10,447 nt of DNA from NCBI GenBank assembly GCA_947492175.1, contig CANLMQ010000061.1, positions 1-10,447 of the forward strand. The letters run 5' to 3'. Made by a program: the position numbers and the translations under genes. Under the pieces are notes generated by a model. It was not told where the DNA came from and searched no databases. It was given only the letters and a program-made list of their open reading frames with translations. The DNA comes from an uncultured Draconibacterium sp. GTDB lineage: Bacteria; Bacteroidota; Bacteroidia; Bacteroidales; Prolixibacteraceae. This document shows positions 1-6,072 of the stretch, piece after piece (positions within the stretch are counted from its first letter, which is position 1; each line of letters opens with the position of its first letter).

Positions 1-939
1 TTGAAAATATACCGTATAATTGTTCTCCTGCGACTGGATAAAGTTATTGGCAATCAAACCGGGATCGCCTGAACTGGCGTTACAATACCTCATGTAAAGG
101 CCATAATCCTTAGCTCCTGATAAGCGGTTCCCGGTAAAACGCCAGGCGCCGTCAACTTCATTGGCATAAACCGCCCGCGAGTTATACTGGCTGCCTTCTT
201 TTATTCGAATGGTATTTCCGCTGACTATTGCCCCGTTTAAATACTCCAGACTCAATCCTCCGTAATAGGCATCCAGAATCTCGTTTCCGCGAATCTGGCA
301 ACCAAGTGCACGGGTGCTACTGGAATTAGTTCCCCTGTAAACCAATCCCCAGGCCCCTCCTGAAATTGAATTATTTATAAATTGAATATCACTCGAACTA
401 TTGACCAATATATCAACAGCCCTAAAATTGGCACTTGTACTTGACACAACAGGTGATTTTATCCGACAGCCTTCAAACACAATATTCTCCAAACTTCCCT
501 GACCGACTATCGTTCTGGCATAGCTCGCCCCTTGGGACTCAAATGTAAGATCCTGAAAAACCAGATTAGTGGCATTGTTCAATAAAACCACAAAGTTGTC
601 TGCAGTACCTGTAGCACTGTAAATAATTTTTACTGCTGCAGTGTCAGCTGATTGAGAACGATAGGTAATCGTATTGCTCGCTGAAGAACCTGCGATGGCA
701 CCTATTGTGAATGATTCGTTGTATGTTCCATCTAAAATGAAAAAATCTACAGCACCACTAACTCCGTTGGCTGTAAGCGAATCAATCGACTGCGAAAGTG
801 TTTCACAATAGCCACCAGGACCGATAGTATATGTCCCTGACAAAGGAATTAGAGATTGAGCTTTTATGGTTTGAATACCAGTAACACCCATTATTAGTAA
901 ACACAGCATGGGGAATGCGAAGAGTAAATACTTTCTCAT
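1..939 (-). CDS. Secreted parallel beta-helix repeat protein, N-terminal part (runs off left edge)
   Basis: The frame is open from the ATG at 939 down to base 1 (313 codons, no stop), so the C-terminus is outside the window. Residues 1-27 form a signal peptide: basic MRKY, then a hydrophobic core, then a likely cut after IKA before QS. The rest is rich in Asn, Ser, Gly and short beta-strand phrases spaced about 20-25 residues apart, such as LVFQDLTFES, IVFEGCRIKS, IQFINNSISG and IVSGNTIRI. This is the pattern of right-handed parallel beta-helix (NosD/pectate-lyase-like) proteins. Such proteins in Bacteroidota are often exported surface proteins acting on or binding polysaccharide, but no catalytic residues can be assigned here. 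A type IX secretion tail would be in the unseen C-terminus. It is transcribed in the same direction as the mobilization genes but is separated from them by 637 bp, so it may be host or cargo DNA. Exact function unknown. Confidence 0.85.
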   Translation of the reverse strand, partial: MRKYLLFAFPMLCLLIMGVTGIQTIKAQSLIPLSGTYTIGPGGYCETLSQSIDSLTANGVSGAVDFFILDGTYNESFTIGAIAGSSASNTITYRSQSADTAAVKIIYSATGTADNFVVLLNNATNLVFQDLTFESQGASYARTIVGQGSLENIVFEGCRIKSPVVSSTSANFRAVDILVNSSSDIQFINNSISGGAWGLVYRGTNSSSTRALGCQIRGNEILDAYYGGLSLEYLNGAIVSGNTIRIKEGSQYNSRAVYANEVDGAWRFTGNRLSGAKDYGLYMRYCNASSGDPGLIANNFIQSQENNYTVYFQ

Positions 940-1576
940 GATGTTCGATTTAAGCCAGACACGATCTAAGGCATTCCACCGAATTATAAGGGATTTGATT
1001 GGGGTGTCAGCAAAAAGAAATGTGTCCTGTTATTTTCTTCATACAATTTAAGACAATTTACTCTTTTATGAAAATAAAAAGAGTATTTTATCTGAATTGA
1101 TTTGGATAGAATTGAAGAAGTTTTGATTACAAATGCTGGATAATATAAATGAATATTGTAATAACAAATATGTATGAAATACTAATTGATCCCCAAAAAG
1201 TGATGAAATAAATATTATCTGGATCCCAACTGTACCTTAATAACACAAATGCCTCATTATCTCACATTACTAATTTCGGTATCTGCATGCTTTCCGTTTG
1301 GCATGAATCATAACATCACTGCAATCAGTGGCTTTCCCATCATTTTAAAAGATGAACATCAAAGCTTACCTATGGGATCCCTTCCTTTTGAACGAAACAT
1401 TATTCTGTATACCAACTTCTAGGTTCAGTGAACGCAGAACTGCGAGTAGAATAAATGTACAAATTCTCAAAAACAATTCGCTCTTATTTCAGATCATGGA
1501 TCGTTTTAAAAAATGAATACTTCAAAAGAAATGATTTTGAATTCAGCTTGTTCTACGATAATTATTTAAACTTACA
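940..1576. other. 637-bp AT-rich spacer between beta-helix gene and relaxase
   Basis: No convincing gene is seen. A 57-codon ATG frame (1249-1422, plus strand) has a hydrophobic start but no recognisable family or ribosome-binding site. Small dyads are present: CACTG-caat-CAGTG at 1317-1330, and two adjoining palindromes, GTTCAGTGAAC (1423-1433) and CGCAGAACTGCG (1433-1444). No clear rho-independent terminator follows the relaxase stop. The left boundary of the mobilization module probably falls somewhere here, but the sequence does not show where. Confidence 0.5.
980..1014 (-). promoter_or_regulatory. Weak candidate promoter for the beta-helix gene
   Basis: On the minus strand a TTTG (1014-1011) is followed after 22 bp by TATAATTCG (988-980), about 40 bp before the ATG at 939. 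This resembles the Bacteroidota -33/-7 layout, but the -7 box is imperfect and the spacer is long. It is only a suggestion. Confidence 0.25.
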
Positions 1577-2479
1577 TTACATGCTCATTCCCCGATCTCT
1601 ATTCTTAACCCTATATTTTTTATGTGGTTCCTTTTTACGCCCTTTACTGTTCTCCACCAAGCGATTCATATCTCTCGCCCATTGTGCCAGCTGAAATTGA
1701 TCAATCACCTGTGTCGGAATTTGAATTTCCTGTTCGGCCTTAGCTGATAAATAAAATCGAGGCCTTTCCTGAAACTCGGAAAGCCTGATTGGGTAACGAA
1801 CCGGATTCCCGATTTCATCAGTAACAAAAACTACATGCCCCCTTCCCGATCTCCTTACCTCCACATTAAAAAGCTCCAGCGATTTATCGTAAAGCTGTTT
1901 AGTCGAGATAGATTCAATCTCGTTTAGCTGATAAAATAAACTCTCCAGGTTCTGTTTCAGATTTCTGCTTCCTGCAGAAAATTTCAAATTCGATTGAACC
2001 TGGTTTTGTTCTTTGGTGAGATCATACTTTTGTTCCAGAGATTTGATGAAACGTTGCGTTTTCTCCTTCTCATAATTGTCTTTGATCTTCTTCCCAGTTT
2101 CGCAATCAATCCGGGTAGAAACGATGTGAAAGTGTGTCCGGTCAATGTCTGAATGTTTGTACACAAAGTAAGGCTGATTTCCATAGCCCATATGTTCCAT
2201 GAAGTTTACGATTTCTGTGCGGATTCCCCTATCACCCAATTTCACAAGGTCCGTTACTGTTGGATTTACAGAAATATGCAAACCCTTCTTTTTCACCCGT
2301 GTGTTTCTATTCTCAATCTCTTTCAGAATATTCAGCCGATCATGTTTTGTTCCGGCAAAAGGATTTATGGTTGGTGTATTACCGCTTTTATAAAAGTGTG
2401 CCTTCTTTTGTTCTACTTTCTTTTCGTTGTAAAACAAAGCATTTTGAGTATTGCCCGATTGATGGATTACGATGACCAT
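1577..2479 (-). CDS. mobB: Relaxase/mobilization nuclease, MobB-type (Relaxase PF03432-like)
   Basis: This 300-aa protein matches the nicking relaxases of Bacteroidota mobilizable elements. Such an enzyme cuts one strand at oriT, stays bound to the 5' end through a tyrosine and guides that strand into a recipient. Near the N-terminus, NALFYNEKKV supplies the likely catalytic Tyr17. HISVNP (His68 onward) is the second motif. YKHSDIDRTHFHIV (107-120) gives the metal-binding histidines His109, His116 and His118. The Lys/Arg-rich tail (about 280-300) fits DNA binding. The length is short but within the range for MobB proteins. The start lies 9 bp after the mobC stop, so the two are almost certainly co-transcribed, and no other start would keep Tyr17. 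No coupling protein or mating-pair genes are in the window, so transfer would need a helper element. Family assignment is strong; the exact MOB class was not tested. Confidence 0.88.
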   Translation of the reverse strand: MVIVIHQSGNTQNALFYNEKKVEQKKAHFYKSGNTPTINPFAGTKHDRLNILKEIENRNTRVKKKGLHISVNPTVTDLVKLGDRGIRTEIVNFMEHMGYGNQPYFVYKHSDIDRTHFHIVSTRIDCETGKKIKDNYEKEKTQRFIKSLEQKYDLTKEQNQVQSNLKFSAGSRNLKQNLESLFYQLNEIESISTKQLYDKSLELFNVEVRRSGRGHVVFVTDEIGNPVRYPIRLSEFQERPRFYLSAKAEQEIQIPTQVIDQFQLAQWARDMNRLVENSKGRKKEPHKKYRVKNRDRGMSM

Positions 2480-2488
2480 AGTAAATAG

Positions 2489-2857
2489 TTAGCGCAGGTG
2501 TTTTTGTAAAAAAGCCAAACATTGCATCATCATCTGAAAAGCCTGTCTTAGTAAATGCCGGTCATTATCTCCAACATTGTATGTAGAAAATGAATTCATT
2601 TTTTTTGAGAGCTGGTTCAGGTTTACACCGATCCTATTTAATTCATAGTCCAGATTGTTCAACTGCTCTTTTGTCTCCAGATCCAAGTGAACTTCCTTCT
2701 TAACTGATCTCCGAAATATGGCATAGCGTATATAATCACTCCGGCAGCCAAACTTCCCGGTACGCACCAAACTATCCAGTCGCTGCTTTTCCTCTTTGGT
2801 AAGAAGCAGCCGAATAATCTCGGTTCGTTTTTCGTGCTCCGGTAATGTTGGTCGCAT
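2489..2857 (-). CDS. mobC: MobC-like mobilization accessory protein (ribbon-helix-helix)
   Basis: A 122-aa basic protein. Residues about 15-48 (RLLLTKEEKQRLDSLV, then GCRSDYIRYAIF) have the form of a ribbon-helix-helix DNA-binding fold. Residues 72-88 (ELNRIGVNLNQLSKKMN) carry the signature of the MobC family (PF05713). MobC proteins bind oriT next to the relaxase and help melt the nick region. The gene directly precedes the relaxase gene (9-bp gap). Its start follows a 216-bp gap with a 17-bp inverted repeat, where a MobC binding site and oriT would be expected. No good SD sequence is seen, which is normal for this phylum. Family confidence is high; the DNA target is inferred. Confidence 0.87.
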   Translation of the reverse strand: MRPTLPEHEKRTEIIRLLLTKEEKQRLDSLVRTGKFGCRSDYIRYAIFRRSVKKEVHLDLETKEQLNNLDYELNRIGVNLNQLSKKMNSFSTYNVGDNDRHLLRQAFQMMMQCLAFLQKHLR

Positions 2858-2881
2858 TATTTACTTTCGTTTTGGTGTTTT

Positions 2882-2985
2882 GGGGAGGGGACTGCAAGTT
2901 GGTTTGGTTAAAACCAGGGGCTCCTGCCAGACAAGATACCGAAGGTTTTTATGGTAATAAAAACACATCTTGCAGTCCCCTCCCC
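2882..2985. repeat. 17-bp perfect inverted repeat with internal hairpins; candidate oriT
   Basis: GGGGAGGGGACTGCAAG (2882-2898) returns as its exact reverse complement at 2969-2985, leaving a 70-bp spacer. The spacer holds a 6-bp-stem hairpin (TGGTTT 2900-2905, AAACCA 2911-2916) and a short CAGG-ggct-CCTG dyad (2915-2926). The repeat lies just upstream of mobC and the relaxase, where oriT sits in many mobilizable elements, and nested dyads are typical of relaxase/MobC sites. The dyad is seen directly. The oriT role is inferred, and no nick site can be named. A regulatory or terminator role between the ATPase and mobC genes is the alternative. Confidence 0.5.
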
Positions 2986-3073
2986 CCGTAGTTATTTTCC
3001 AGTGACTTTTCGAGGTCTTCTTTGGTCGGGAAACGTCTAAACCGCTTCTTTGAAAAAGTCAATCTTCGTTGAA

Positions 3074-3799
3074 TTATTTTCTTCTGCTTTCTCCCTTCAT
3101 AGTGATAAAATTGAACATCGTTTTTAGCCGGTCACCGATCATCCCACCATAGAATTCATCGGAAGAAAGGGTCTTAAAAGTAAAATTTGAAGTGGCATGA
3201 GTTATAGTTCCGACATCACTTCTGAGGCTTAATAATTCAGAAATTGGCCGACTTATATTTCCGTAATCCATGACTGTTTTTGATTCCCTTCCGAATTCAT
3301 CGATGATCAAGGGTCTTTTGACAAACATTTCCATGGACTGCTCTTTAATCTGCTCCTGGAGCTGAACGGATTTGACAAACCGAAGCACCGGATAATTCAA
3401 ATTCAATTTTCTGACGATATGGTTATGAAGCATGGAATAGGTTTCGAGCAAAACTGTTTTGCCACATCCATATTTTCCCTGCAATAACAATCCTTTTGCG
3501 AGGTCCCCTGTGAAAGAAGAATTGCCGGTAACGTACAAGTAAAGTTGTTTTATCACCGGTTCGTTGAATTTATCGATAACAAAATTCCGATTCTGATTTC
3601 GTTGAGCCAGGCACGTGTTCCCGAATGCTTTTATCAGGTTTTGAAATTCAGCATATTCAAAAGGGAAAATTAATCGGCGGCGGCGCATTTTTTCTTTTTC
3701 ACCGGCAATTATATTTTGGGCATCGTTGAGCAATACATCACAGAATTTCTGCTTAGTCGAAATCACTTCCTGTGTGGACAAATCCTTTCCTTTTTCCAT
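3074..3799 (-). CDS. DnaC/IstB-like AAA+ ATPase, probable helicase loader
   Basis: A 241-aa single AAA+ domain protein. Walker A is GKYGCGKT at 108-115. Walker B is PLIIDE at 163-168. A sensor-1-like THATSN lies at 200-205. MIGDRL at 220-225 provides the likely arginine finger (Arg224), followed by the FITMKGESRRK ending seen in DnaC-type loaders. These ATPases load a replicative helicase onto DNA opened by an initiator. The gene overlaps the end of the DnaD-like gene by 47 bp in another frame, so the two are translationally close and probably act together, as initiator/loader pairs do in phages and plasmids. IstB, the IS21 transposition ATPase, has the same fold, but no IstA transposase is present. 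A start at Met38 is possible. Confidence in the fold is high, in the loader role moderate. Confidence 0.78.
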   Translation of the reverse strand: MEKGKDLSTQEVISTKQKFCDVLLNDAQNIIAGEKEKMRRRRLIFPFEYAEFQNLIKAFGNTCLAQRNQNRNFVIDKFNEPVIKQLYLYVTGNSSFTGDLAKGLLLQGKYGCGKTVLLETYSMLHNHIVRKLNLNYPVLRFVKSVQLQEQIKEQSMEMFVKRPLIIDEFGRESKTVMDYGNISRPISELLSLRSDVGTITHATSNFTFKTLSSDEFYGGMIGDRLKTMFNFITMKGESRRK

Positions 3800-4157
3800 T
3801 CGTCTTTGTATTTGTATTATTGTCTTTAGTCTTTATATAGTAGGGTGTAGATCTAAGGTCAGACCTAAGTGTAGACCTAGGTGTCAGAATCTGATACTTA
3901 GTTTTAACCCTAAATCCACCCCCGGGAACATAATCTAACAAACCCGCTTCCTTTAATTGTCCCCGGGCCGATTTCAGTACCTGCGACGAAATATTGGCAT
4001 TGGCTGCCAGTCGTTTGTCGGCATATTCAATCCATTCCGGCCATCGTGAACGGTTGGCCACATGAAGCAAAAAGAAATACAATCGGGTTTCATTTCCGGT
4101 AAAATTCAGCTGTTCATCCAGTCGCCAAAAGTTATTAATCAGCTCAAACAGATTCAT
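3753..4157 (-). CDS. DnaD-like winged-helix replication protein (putative initiator/replisome organizer)
   Basis: A 134-aa protein. Residues about 15-92 read as a winged helix: ETRLYFFLLHVANRSRWPEW, then RLAANANISSQVLKSARGQL as the recognition-helix part, then KEAGLLDYVPGGGFRVKTKYQIL as the wing. This is the layout of DnaD/phage replisome-organizer N-terminal domains, which bind DNA and recruit a helicase loader. The tail (93-134) is a low-complexity, Lys/Asn/Thr-rich linker that includes the repeat TLRS-DLRS-TP, encoded by the 12-bp repeats at 3849-3881. The gene overlaps the HTH gene before it by 4 bp (ATGA) and the ATPase gene after it by 47 bp. It may act at an origin inside its own 3' half, as in several phage systems. 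Family placement rests on pattern and context, so it is moderate. Confidence 0.62.
   Translation of the reverse strand: MNLFELINNFWRLDEQLNFTGNETRLYFFLLHVANRSRWPEWIEYADKRLAANANISSQVLKSARGQLKEAGLLDYVPGGGFRVKTKYQILTPRSTLRSDLRSTPYYIKTKDNNTNTKTNGKRKGFVHTGSDFD
3849..3881. repeat. Three 12-bp iteron-like direct repeats inside the replication gene
   Basis: The core AGAYCTARG occurs at 3849-3857, 3861-3869 and 3873-3881, each exactly 12 bp apart (AGATCTAAG, AGACCTAAG, AGACCTAGG). Immediately to the left, 3802-3845 is AT-rich and holds three GTCTTT copies (3802-3807, 3822-3827, 3829-3834). Iterons beside an AT-rich unwinding stretch are the usual form of an initiator-dependent origin. The repeat geometry is visible; the origin role is inferred. 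The repeats also encode a 4-residue protein repeat, so coding constraint is an alternative explanation. Confidence 0.5.
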
Positions 4158-4507
4158 TCTCCTCTCACTTGCGAACGCTTTCTGAATCCTGCTTTTGCTT
4201 CGTTCTCAATCTCCTGTAGTGTTTTCTTTTTGCCATTGGTGATCCATTCCAGTAATTCATCTTCGAAAAAGTAGAGTTGTTTTCCGTTTTTGTAGCAGGG
4301 AATCATACGTTTGCGCACGAGAGTGTAGACGGTTGGCTTGGCTTTTTTGATGATTTTACACGCCTGGTCGATTCCGATCGGAATACGTTTTTTAACGTCA
4401 ACCGGTGTCTGGCCTTTTTCAACCAGAACTTTTAATTCTGCCACTTCGGTAACCAGGTGGGCTACTGCTCTGGGTAAGTTTTCGAAAGAAATTTCATTGA
4501 CATCCAT
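4154..4507 (-). CDS. Helix-turn-helix DNA-binding protein, excisionase/MerR-like (Helix_17 type)
   Basis: A 117-aa protein. Residues about 11-32 (AVAHLVTEVAELKVLVEKG) form a short amphipathic, possibly coiled-coil helix. Residues about 44-90 form the excisionase-type winged HTH: IGIDQACKIIKKAKPTVYTL, then VRKRMIPCYKNGKQLYFFED and ELLEWI. Proteins of this type are common on Bacteroidota plasmids and integrative elements, where they act as excision factors or regulators of the downstream genes. Here it is the first gene of a tight minus-strand run: its stop overlaps the replication gene start (ATGA). It could bind the repeats 40-90 bp upstream (4546-4596) and control its own operon. With no integrase in view, an excisionase role is only possible, and a regulator or replication accessory role is as likely. 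Confidence 0.75.
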   Translation of the reverse strand: MDVNEISFENLPRAVAHLVTEVAELKVLVEKGQTPVDVKKRIPIGIDQACKIIKKAKPTVYTLVRKRMIPCYKNGKQLYFFEDELLEWITNGKKKTLQEIENEAKAGFRKRSQVRGE

Positions 4508-4533
4508 AACTATGTTTTTTAATCGTTATGAAG

Positions 4534-4596
4534 CAAATAAAGCCAGTGTTTTTTCTGTGTCGGAAAAACACAGGAGAAACACTTCAAAAACACAGG
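4534..4596. promoter_or_regulatory. Repeat-rich upstream region of the HTH/replication operon
   Basis: Upstream of the minus-strand HTH gene, AAAAACACAGG occurs twice in direct orientation (4564-4574 and 4586-4596, 22 bp apart). GTGTTTTT (4546-4553) pairs with AAAAACAC (4564-4571) to form an 8-bp-stem hairpin. CTGTGT/ACACAG (4555-4560, 4568-4573) gives an alternative pairing. On the minus strand TTTATTTG (4541-4534) matches the Bacteroidota -7 box in 7 of 8 positions, 26 bp before the ATG. This suggests an operator overlapping a promoter; iterons or attenuation are also possible. Confidence 0.4.
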
Positions 4597-4618
4597 GGAT
4601 GATGATTCTTAATTGTGC

Positions 4619-5296
4619 TTATTCTTCGGAAAGACTTTTCCGAATCTGAATTATACCTCTCTGCTCATCGTCTTTTAAATGTCGTTTGATGGTTTCTGTT
4701 TCCACATTACCAAGAATTGAGGGAAATACTTTTTTGAGAAAGGCTGCCATTTGCAGCTGATTACCAATCCTGAAATGATTCCAGATATTCCAGCCAAAAT
4801 GATAAAGATCTATGCTGCTTAATTCTTTTACTTCTACCGATTGAATTTCATTGGTCAGCTTCTTTTCTGCATAGGATGTGATGTTCCGGGAAAGCAGAAC
4901 CAAATCATTTTTGGAGGTGTAGGCTCCGAAAACTGTTTGAGTGTATTGAACTGCGATGGCAATCTTATTATTTTCTTGGTCTGCAATCAACTGTTTTTGC
5001 TCAGTCCTGATTTTATTGATCCTGGCCGGATCATTAGCTTTTTCACTGGGCTCTTTTAACTGTTTCTTTTTAGGAAAAAATATTCTGGCTATTACAGTAT
5101 AAAGATCCGTTAAAAAAATAGACAGCAGGACGTAAACGAGAACCCCAAACAAAGTAACGGCCACAAACACAATATTCGCCGTAAATTCATCTGCTCCAAC
5201 ACTTATTGCAAACATTCTTGCAACAACACCCAGAATGATACACGCCAGCAAAACGGATAAATAAATTACGATATTTTCAAAATATTTGGAGTGCAT
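4619..5296 (-). CDS. Two-TM membrane protein with conserved-looking cytoplasmic C-terminal domain, function unknown
   Basis: This 225-aa protein is not assigned to a named family. Two hydrophobic segments are clear, about residues 9-31 (VIYLSVLLACIILGVVA core) and 41-62 (VFVAVTLFGVLVYVLLSI core). A basic stretch, FFPKKKQLK (73-81), follows and by the positive-inside rule places the C-terminal 145 residues in the cytoplasm. The tail has a charged, probably helical part (about 82-115) and then a compact region with many aromatics (LYHFGWNIWNHFRIGNQ, 164-180) ending in TIKRHLKDDEQRGIIQI (202-218). It is the most upstream gene of the minus-strand module, 111 bp before the HTH gene, so its job is probably linked to the element (membrane anchoring, transfer or exclusion), but this is inference. 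The start at 5296 leaves TM1 close to the N-terminus, as expected. Confidence 0.72.
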   Translation of the reverse strand: MHSKYFENIVIYLSVLLACIILGVVARMFAISVGADEFTANIVFVAVTLFGVLVYVLLSIFLTDLYTVIARIFFPKKKQLKEPSEKANDPARINKIRTEQKQLIADQENNKIAIAVQYTQTVFGAYTSKNDLVLLSRNITSYAEKKLTNEIQSVEVKELSSIDLYHFGWNIWNHFRIGNQLQMAAFLKKVFPSILGNVETETIKRHLKDDEQRGIIQIRKSLSEE

Positions 5297-5556
5297 CTCT
5301 TTCTCAGCTGACTTTTAAATGCAGGACTACAAACTTCTGTAATTCCTTGGTTTTTATTGAATCTAATTAATGATATGTGTTTCTATCTATTGCAAGGTAA
5401 CAAATGTAAGTTGAATCCAAAAGATGTATATGCATTTTGAGTGTTGTTACTCCATCCAATAAATAATACCTGTGAAACAAAAAATCTGAATTGATTTTAT
5501 TTGAACAAATAAAACATTCCTCAAAAGAAACGAAAAAAGGGAAAAAAAGAAAAGAA
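5297..5556. other. AT-rich spacer upstream of the membrane-protein gene
   Basis: No gene is supported. Near the membrane gene start (5317-5330) is the phrase AAATGCAGGACTAC, whose core AAAnTGCAGGAYT returns near 5583 and 5780 in the GC-rich island. A purine-rich tract (about 5521-5557) precedes the island. The promoter of the membrane protein gene should lie at the left of this stretch, but no clean -33/-7 pair was found. Confidence 0.35.
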
Positions 5557-5558
5557 AG

Positions 5559-5960
5559 CCGGGTAGTTGACGGCCGAGGATAAAATGCAGGATTGCCACG
5601 GACACCTGTAAACCAATTAGGTCTATCTGCAATAATACTAATCAGGGGCATTCATCTTGATCTTGCATTTTTCCCGGGGAAGGCTTTGCGGGGAGGCCGG
5701 CGATCTTGGATTTCTTTTTTGTTTTCCACCTGAAAGGTTATTAAAACCTGTAAAGCCCTGTTTGTGGACGGCTAAGGAAAAGTGCAGGACTGTAGTGAAA
5801 CGAAAGGATGGCTCTTTTCGTGCGGTGCCAGAAGGCGTTTTTCACTGTAACGGTGGAAAAAGCGACCGTTCTCCGTGAGTAGGCGAACGGGATCAGGGAG
5901 CGTTGGAGCCGGTCAGGGGAAATGGCCGTGGCACAGGAAGAAACGGATAGTTTGTAACGA
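5559..5960. other. GC-rich, hairpin-rich island, possible structured non-coding RNA
   Basis: Base composition jumps here: 5821-5940 is 71/120 G+C, against AT-rich flanks. Visible dyads include AGGTT/AACCT near 5735-5750; AGTGAAA (5794-5800) pairing with TTTCACT (about 5829-5836) and enclosing CGAAAG/CTTTTCG; and AACGGT/ACCGTT (about 5840-5860) with a 10-nt loop. A diverged direct repeat is present: 5569-5595 resembles 5767-5792 (GACGGCynAGGA, then TGCAGGAYTG). Two frames are open on the plus strand (TTG 5657-5878, GTG 5875-6081). They have unusual starts, low-complexity ends and no known domain, so I do not call them genes. A structured RNA or a cis-acting region of the mobile element fits better. 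Strand and ends are uncertain. Confidence 0.35.
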
Positions 5961-5976
5961 CAATTCATCTATGACA

Positions 5977-6072
5977 ATTTTTCCTGTATTACTTCCGGTA
6001 TCAGTACCTGTATCATTAGCAGTCCCACTAGCGGTACCACTAGCAGTACCAGATCTGGTACTGCTAACTTTT
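5977..6072. repeat. Degenerate 12-bp tandem repeat, about eight units
   Basis: In 12-bp register, units ending in CCTGTA, CCGGTA, CCTGTA, GCAGTC, GCGGTA, GCAGTA and CTGGTA follow each other from 5977 to 6060. The best pair is ccactaGCGGTA (6025-6036) and ccactaGCAGTA (6037-6048), 11/12 identical. Read through in one frame it would give a V-P-L-A type repeat, but no supported gene spans it. The right end merges into a 26-bp palindrome. Confidence 0.6.
6041..6066. repeat. 26-bp perfect palindrome, centre AGATCT
   Basis: Each arm is TAGCAGTACCAGA and its exact complement follows with no loop, centred between 6053 and 6054. It is followed by AACTTTT, so on the plus strand it could fold as a weak terminator for an RNA from the GC-rich island. 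A perfect 13+13 dyad is also what a dimeric protein or a recombinase would bind. The symmetry is certain; the role is not known. Confidence 0.65.

Noticed and set aside
1249..1422. 57-codon ATG frame on the plus strand, beginning MPHYLTLL
   Set aside because: No recognised family, no ribosome-binding signal or promoter, and only a short open stretch in a spacer.
1455..1694. Plus-strand 79-aa frame
   Set aside because: Its second half is antisense to the relaxase tail, and the translation is low-complexity with no domain.
2949..3062. 37-codon minus-strand frame with a TTG start after the ATPase gene (KKRFRRFPTKEDLEKSLENN)
   Set aside because: The composition looks protein-like, but the start is non-ATG and the frame runs through one arm of the 17-bp inverted repeat. 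Without homologues it cannot be separated from chance.
3074..3799. IstB (IS21 transposition helper) for the AAA+ gene
   Set aside because: No IstA is adjacent, and the neighbours are replication and mobilization genes, so a DnaC-like loader fits better, although the folds are the same.
3841..3900. CRISPR array from the repeated AGACCTA units
   Set aside because: Units are 12 bp with no unique spacers, and no cas genes are present.
5367..5651. 94-aa minus-strand frame
   Set aside because: Phe/Leu-rich translation of a purine tract; no domain or start context.
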